From contig JABYQN010000001.1 in assembly GCA_022606135.1 (NCBI GenBank), positions 1,302,001-1,366,000 of the forward strand: a stretch of 64,000 nt of DNA, read 5' to 3'. Positions within the stretch are counted from its first letter, which is position 1. Each line of letters begins with the position of its first letter. Shown in pieces: positions 59,576 to 64,000 of this stretch. The position numbers were made by a program, and so were the translations under genes. Under the pieces are notes generated by a model, which was not told the origin of the DNA, made no database searches, and worked only from the letters and a program-made list of their open reading frames with translations. This stretch comes from Fomes fomentarius. Taxonomy: Eukaryota > Basidiomycota > Agaricomycetes > Polyporales > Polyporaceae.

Positions 59576-61237
59576 CGCGAATAAACGTGAGCTAAAAAAC
59601 CGTCGAGGTGTAGGTGTCGGCGCGGGACAAGGACAGGTGAGTCGATCTAGACGTCAAGTAAGCCTCCCAGGAGGTTTTTGCAGCTAGCGGTTCCTATCAA
59701 AGGAGGTGATCTGCGAGCGAAAACGCGAGGTCAGTACATTGCGCTCGAGGATGGACGAGGAGAGGAAACGTACCCCGAAGAACGAAGAAAGAAAGAGAGG
59801 AAGTTGAGATTCAACTCAACTTCGATAGGAGATGAAAGCAAAGAACGAAGGGGGCGAACGAAGGGTTGGCTCTCCCGGGACGGGTGGGGACGAGCTTATA
59901 TTGGGGGCAGGGGGCACATGTTTCGGAGATTGAAGCCTGCCATGGCGACAGATCATCTCTTCGTCCGGGCGAGCAGGACAAGCGCGCACTTCCCGGCCAA
60001 TCAGCATCCCCGCCGAGGCCGGCGTTCCTATCGAACGCTTTCCCGCGTGCTCACTTGGCCAGGGCTCTCTCAATCCCTCTCAACAGCGAGTCCCCTCGCC
60101 TCGCGACTGCTGCCATCACGACTTGTATTTCCTTCTCACACTCGCACATTTCCCTCCCCCTGGACCAACCTGGACGCCCACTTGTTCTAAATTCCTCCGC
60201 CGTGCAAAAATAACACACCGCAAGCAGTGCACACACCTGTTCATCAAACCACCCTCATTTGTGCCGTCTCCCATCATCTTGCATTCACATCTTCCTTGAC
60301 AGCCCAGCGTTTTTCGCCTGGTGGACGGTCTTCTTAATCCCTAGTGGCCAGTGCCACACACCCATTCCTCGGTGCCACTCATCAGGTACAGCATGGATCA
60401 TGATCGTGATGCAGCTCCCACTGCACTCGAATATTCTTTCGCCGGCAATAACAAGCTTCCCGCTTCCGCATCTCCAGAATTATCGTGTGCCCTTGTCTTA
60501 GCTGTCTGAATACCTGTCCAACCATGGCCAGTTGACACAAATGATATACATCCGGTGTCGGCACGGCGTTTTACAGTAAGTGTGCATATCAAGACAGCAT
60601 CCGTCCAAATGAACTGTCAGGCAAGCACAGCTCCGGTCAGTTTATGGATGGGGGCAGCGCAGTCGGCACTGTTCGCAGCAATATCCAAGACGTCTCGGAC
60701 GTTTTGATACACCACTTGTGATACGGCACTCTCAAAAAAGAACGCTGAGGCAATGAAAGGCGGCACGCAACGCGCTGGCGACAATCACACTAGTGTCGAA
60801 TCATTCCGTTGGCGTGAGGATGCTCTCCGGTTCCAAGTCGTCGGGCATTCCAAGAGTCTCCGAGGTCAGCTCAGGTCAGCCCGCGGTCGATCAACGTGCA
60901 TAACGTCAATCATCCGCTGTTATCTGAACTATGCGTACGTATTAGTACTACATGCCCAAGAGGGGACCTCGTGAGTCTGTTGAAATTGCCCGTTCCCCTG
61001 AAGTAAGAGCACAAAGAGCGTACAAGATCTATCTAATAATAACATACAAACCAAGATGAGAACGGCCTCTAATCCACAACGACAGACTGAGAAAAGTGCG
61101 ACATCTGCATGTGCGCACATACGTATGCTCGCCTGACAAATCGGCATAAGAAATTGTATGGACGTATGTAAGCGTTGCAAATTGGTCAACCCGCTGGAAT
61201 GATGCCCTCCACCGAGGGTCCGGTACCGAGCAATTCG
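59576..61237. other. intergenic region upstream of the cupredoxin gene
   Basis: About 1.66 kb without a recognised gene. Overlapping + strand frames (59678-60213) lie in GC-rich, CT-tracted promoter sequence and have no domain. The part at 60250-61237 is mixed sequence with only short frames. It probably combines the cupredoxin promoter with the 3' end of the Mso1-type gene. Confidence 0.45.
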
Positions 61238-62671
61238 TCAAGCTCTTACCGGGCGCACTCCGGAAGGCAAGCCCATCCGTGCAGACGGTTGCCGGCCGCG
61301 AACCCCGAGGGAGGCGCCGAGAGGAGTCGCAGGCATACCCCTCGGTCTTGTCGGGGGCGGCAGCCTTGGCTCACCCGGCTCCACGACCGGGGGCGCAACG
61401 GGGAGTGGTGGTGGAACGAACGCTTCATCCGCCTCGTCCATCTCGTCCCCAAACCGCACCTTTGCGTTCCGTTTCGCGTCGCGCAACTCGCGCAAGCGTG
61501 AGATGGACTTGGTGACATGCGCATCGCTGCCGGCCCCAGAAAGGGCCGCGCTGTTCTTGCGATCAGCCAGAGTGGGTCCGCGTGCGGTTCTGGCGGGAGG
61601 AAGCGATTCGTGGTATTGAACAGTTGTAACAGAACGTGAGAGCTCGGTGGTGCTCTGCGTCTGTGCCATCTTCTTCTCTCGTGCGCCCGAGGGTGTCTGG
61701 TAGCTGCGCACGCCCCGTTCGCGTTCGTCGAAGAGCCACTCTGGCAGGTCAGCGGGATCGCGGGCCTTGTCGATGTGGTACGCCTTCAATGCACGCGTCA
61801 AACGTGATTCGCCTCCAACCGGTGTATCTATTTTGGTGTGATCACCATGTAAATATAAACGGCGATGGTGATTGACAGACAGAGATTGGGCGCGCGCACC
61901 TTCGCCGTTATAACTCTGGATGTTGCTTGACCACGCTTTGCTGACGCTGATCGTCAAGTTGCTCGCCACGCCGGTGATGCTTGCCCATAGTGATGACCCA
62001 GCGCCCGCCGGTGTCTTGTGCTCCATCTTATCTTCCATGTCCGCCTCGTCTATACTCGTCCTTGAGGACGCCGCGCTCGTTGGTGATCTTCCAGATATGT
62101 CAGACGCACCAGAGGACGAGGCAGAATCGGAAATTGGATCCTCTGCCCTGTATCGGGAGCGATGTCCTTTGTGATCCCCAGACTGGCTGGGAAAGTGGGC
62201 AGGCATTGCCCGCCCTCGCTCCTCTCTCCCGTACCGTGAGCGGGAAGCGGTGTGATCCACAGACTGGCTAACAGAGTGGGCAGGTGAATCTCGCGCTCTC
62301 TGAGACGAGGGAGCTAACTTGGTTCCTCTCGGAAGAGGTGGCATGGCCGGAAGTGGCGGAGGAGGTTCAGAGTACGTAGAGTCATGGCGCGGGTCTACTC
62401 GCCGATCGAGAGAACGAGAGCGTACACTGCCCGTCGGTCGGATAGAGATGGCACCGATCGAACGCGCAGGACGGAGAGTGCGGCCTTGTGAAGGGAGCGG
62501 AGGCGGCTCTTGGGACTGTAATTGGTAGCTGGAAGGAGGAGGGCGTTCGCTCGCAGAACTCCCAGGACGGGGAATGATATCTTGTCCTCGTCGTGCAGTT
62601 GCCTGGCCCGCTGTGAATGTGCGAGCACGGGGGGTGGATGGCAGTCCAGAAGGGCGGCGTGACAGAGACAT
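61238..62671 (-). CDS. Mso1-domain protein (Sec1-binding, exocytosis)
   Basis: Carries the Sec1-binding region of Mso1, which in yeast links Sec1 and Sec4 at exocytic sites. The domain reads SLWASITGVASNLTISVSKA, WSSNIQSYNGEG, an intron of about 74 bases, DTPVGGESRLTRALKAYHID, then KARDPADLPEWLFDERERG, closely following the yeast motif. Before it are roughly 200 residues rich in Pro, Arg and Ser (about 62050-62671), and after it a Pro-rich C-terminus ending SGVRPVRA. Length is 452 residues from ATG 62671 (MSLSRRPSGLPSTPRARTFT). The frame stays open to 62854, so a longer N-terminus is possible. Unlike the short yeast Mso1 this is a much longer, probably disordered protein. Confidence 0.8.
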   Translation of the reverse strand: MSLSRRPSGLPSTPRARTFTAGQATARRGQDIIPRPGSSASERPPPSSYQLQSQEPPPLPSQGRTLRPARSIGAISIRPTGSVRSRSLDRRVDPRHDSTYSEPPPPLPAMPPLPRGTKLAPSSQRARDSPAHSVSQSVDHTASRSRYGREERGRAMPAHFPSQSGDHKGHRSRYRAEDPISDSASSSGASDISGRSPTSAASSRTSIDEADMEDKMEHKTPAGAGSSLWASITGVASNLTISVSKAWSSNIQSYNGEGARAQSLSVNHHRRLYLHGDHTKIDTPVGGESRLTRALKAYHIDKARDPADLPEWLFDERERGVRSYQTPSGAREKKMAQTQSTTELSRSVTTVQYHESLPPARTARGPTLADRKNSAALSGAGSDAHVTKSISRLRELRDAKRNAKVRFGDEMDEADEAFVPPPLPVAPPVVEPGEPRLPPPTRPRGMPATPLGASLGVRGRQPSARMGLPSGVRPVRA

Positions 62672-63546
62672 AAAACCGTGAGCGACGGAAGGATGCAATG
62701 AAAGAATTCCCTCAGTCCAGCTGCTGGCGAAAGAGAAGGCTATGGCCGCACAGCGGGTGTAGAAGGCGGGAAGACGACTGATACACCGGGAAACTGAACG
62801 AAGGTGAGAAGGCGCGGACGGGGCTGCGAAGGGTGAAGGAGGATGTACGCGCACCTCGGCAACGTTATATGAGACGACTCGGAGTCAAACGTGGGAGTGA
62901 CAGACGTCGTAACCGTCCACACCAGTCTCTCTGCTCTCAACTCCTGTCAAATACGATGGGCTGCAAGACGCATGCGGTGGCGCGACTAGAGCGGGGCGAT
63001 GCGACGTGGGCGTGACAAGAGGGCGACAGGACGTAGAGTGAACTGGCCAGCAGTTCGTCCTAAACCAACTCTTGGATGGGAGAAAGAGAGAGGTCGCTGC
63101 GCGCGAGCTGGAGGGAGACGTTCAACGTTCAACTTGAACGCGGTTACGATGGAGACTCGCACTGCGGGCGCTGCAGGACCGGTGAGTCGGCGACCGTCAG
63201 ACTCCAGATGGCCATCATGTCTGGACTCATTCTATGCTCCTCGACCTCGACGGCAACAAACAAACTCCTCGCACGCTGCGGCTGCCATGTGTTTTGTGCA
63301 AGTCTGTTCCAAGCAATTTGGACAGACAAGGACAGGACAAGGAACAGGCCTGGGAGTCGGACTCGGAGAAATCGTGGGCGTCCTCAGAATGACGAAAGGC
63401 TCGCGCCTTTCCTGTGAAATGACCCGGAGACAACTTTCCTCGCCCGACATGGGACGCCGTCTGCTCTTTCTCTCGCAGCTCATCTTGCCCTAGCTTCCCA
63501 CACTCCTCTCCAAGTCCGCACTTGCTCGCGGGGACGGAAGGAAAGA
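62672..63546. other. divergent promoter region between the Mso1-type and SQR genes
   Basis: 875 bases between two divergent genes. The minus-strand frame continuous with the Mso1 gene reaches 62854. The rest has only short overlapping frames (62833-63493) without domains. Confidence 0.5.
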
Positions 63547-64000
63547 ATGCTCGCTCTCCGGTCTCAGGCGCTCGTCAGGTCCTTACCCTCCTCCTCCCGC
63601 TGGGCAAGCACGGCGGCGAGTAGCAAGGACCACTTCAAGGTACTCGTTGTTGGCGCAGGTATGTCGCAGACACCTGTCTATGGCTGCTCTGTCAAGATAC
63701 TGATGCTCTTCCGCGCTTCGCAGGCTCCGGTGGCTTGAATGTGGCGAACCAAATATACTACCGCTTTAAGAGCGCGGGGAAGGCCTTGAACGAAGGAGAC
63801 ATTGCCATTCTCGATGCCGCTGAGTACCATTACTATCAGGTGTGTCCTGAATGATCCTCGCTCCGTCCTCCACAACCCTAATAGGTGATTCCTTCCGTCC
63901 CTCGCGGCCCCGCTTCGCAACCAGCCCGGATGGTAAAGCATGCTCTCGCGGCACCGAGGCACGCGCAACGTCACTCACACATCGCATCTGACAGGACCCT
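63547..64000 (+). CDS. sulfide:quinone oxidoreductase, mitochondrial (5' part, cut by window end)
   Basis: Flavoprotein that oxidises sulfide and passes electrons to ubiquinone in the inner mitochondrial membrane. The start MLALRSQALVRSLPSSSRWA is a basic presequence. Then DHFKVLVVGAG joins GSGGLNVANQIYYRFKSAGK across an intron at 63659-63723, giving the FAD-binding Rossmann glycine motif VVGAGSGGL. Next is AILDAAEYHYYQ, which after an intron from 63840 is followed by a tiny exon PGW near 63926. HYYQPGW is characteristic of the eukaryotic SQR/Hmt2 family. The rest lies outside the window. Confidence 0.85.

Overview
The window is nuclear DNA of a filamentous basidiomycete, most likely a wood-decaying Agaricomycete. 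The evidence is many phase-consistent GT-AG introns of about 45-80 bases, tightly packed genes on both strands, a typical white-rot type laccase, a secreted fasciclin-domain protein, a GPI-anchored cupredoxin and a secreted SurE-like phosphatase. I saw no prokaryotic operon, no CRISPR array and no convincing tRNA or rRNA gene. All splice models below come from reading the sequence and checking reading phase; none has transcript support.

Layout from left to right. 1.2-7.3 kb: a very long DYRK-family (Pom1-like) kinase (+). 7.7-9.4 kb: mitochondrial pyruvate/branched-chain dehydrogenase kinase (-). 9.7-14.2 kb: proteasome ATPase Rpt1 (-) and V-ATPase catalytic subunit A (+), divergent from one 266-base promoter holding three ACGCGT boxes 12 bases apart. 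14.7-17.5 kb: a secreted two-domain fasciclin protein (+) whose second FAS1 domain is interrupted by a His/Pro repeat. 17.7-22.1 kb: a secreted carboxylesterase (-), a small MITE-like inverted-repeat element, and a broken esterase tail (-). 22.4-25.8 kb: tRNA isopentenyltransferase MOD5 and splicing factor PRP38 (both -). 26.1-27.6 kb: secreted SurE-like phosphatase (-). 29.4-34.8 kb: an Rco1-like two-PHD chromatin protein and an HXXXD acyltransferase (both +). 35.2-40.2 kb: phosphopentomutase/phosphoglucomutase (+) converging on MCMBP, an MCM-complex partner (-). 40.5-42.6 kb: laccase (-). 44.1-45.4 kb: an unidentified, possibly chorismate-lyase-like gene (-), divergent from NOT1, the CCR4-NOT scaffold (+, 45.6-52.8 kb). 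53.4-54.6 kb: an unrecognised gene (-). 54.8-56.8 kb: MFS sugar transporter (-). 58.0-59.6 kb: GPI-anchored cupredoxin (-). 61.2-62.7 kb: Mso1-domain protein (-). 63.5 kb to the end: 5' part of sulfide:quinone oxidoreductase (+).

Most genes are independent housekeeping functions: proteolysis, vacuolar acidification, splicing, tRNA modification, mRNA decay, chromatin, replication and exocytosis. Interspersed are secreted or cell-surface proteins suited to a saprotroph (laccase, esterase, fasciclin, cupredoxin, SurE phosphatase, sugar transporter). There is no backbone enzyme (PKS, NRPS, terpene synthase), so this is not a recognisable metabolite cluster.

I did not find a clearly new multi-gene system. 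The most unusual items are the His/Pro array inside a FAS1 domain, the phased ACGCGT array, the small inverted-repeat element beside a decayed esterase copy, and two unidentified genes. Two genes (fasciclin and NOT1) each appear to lack a single base in a C-rich run, which may be sequence error rather than biology.
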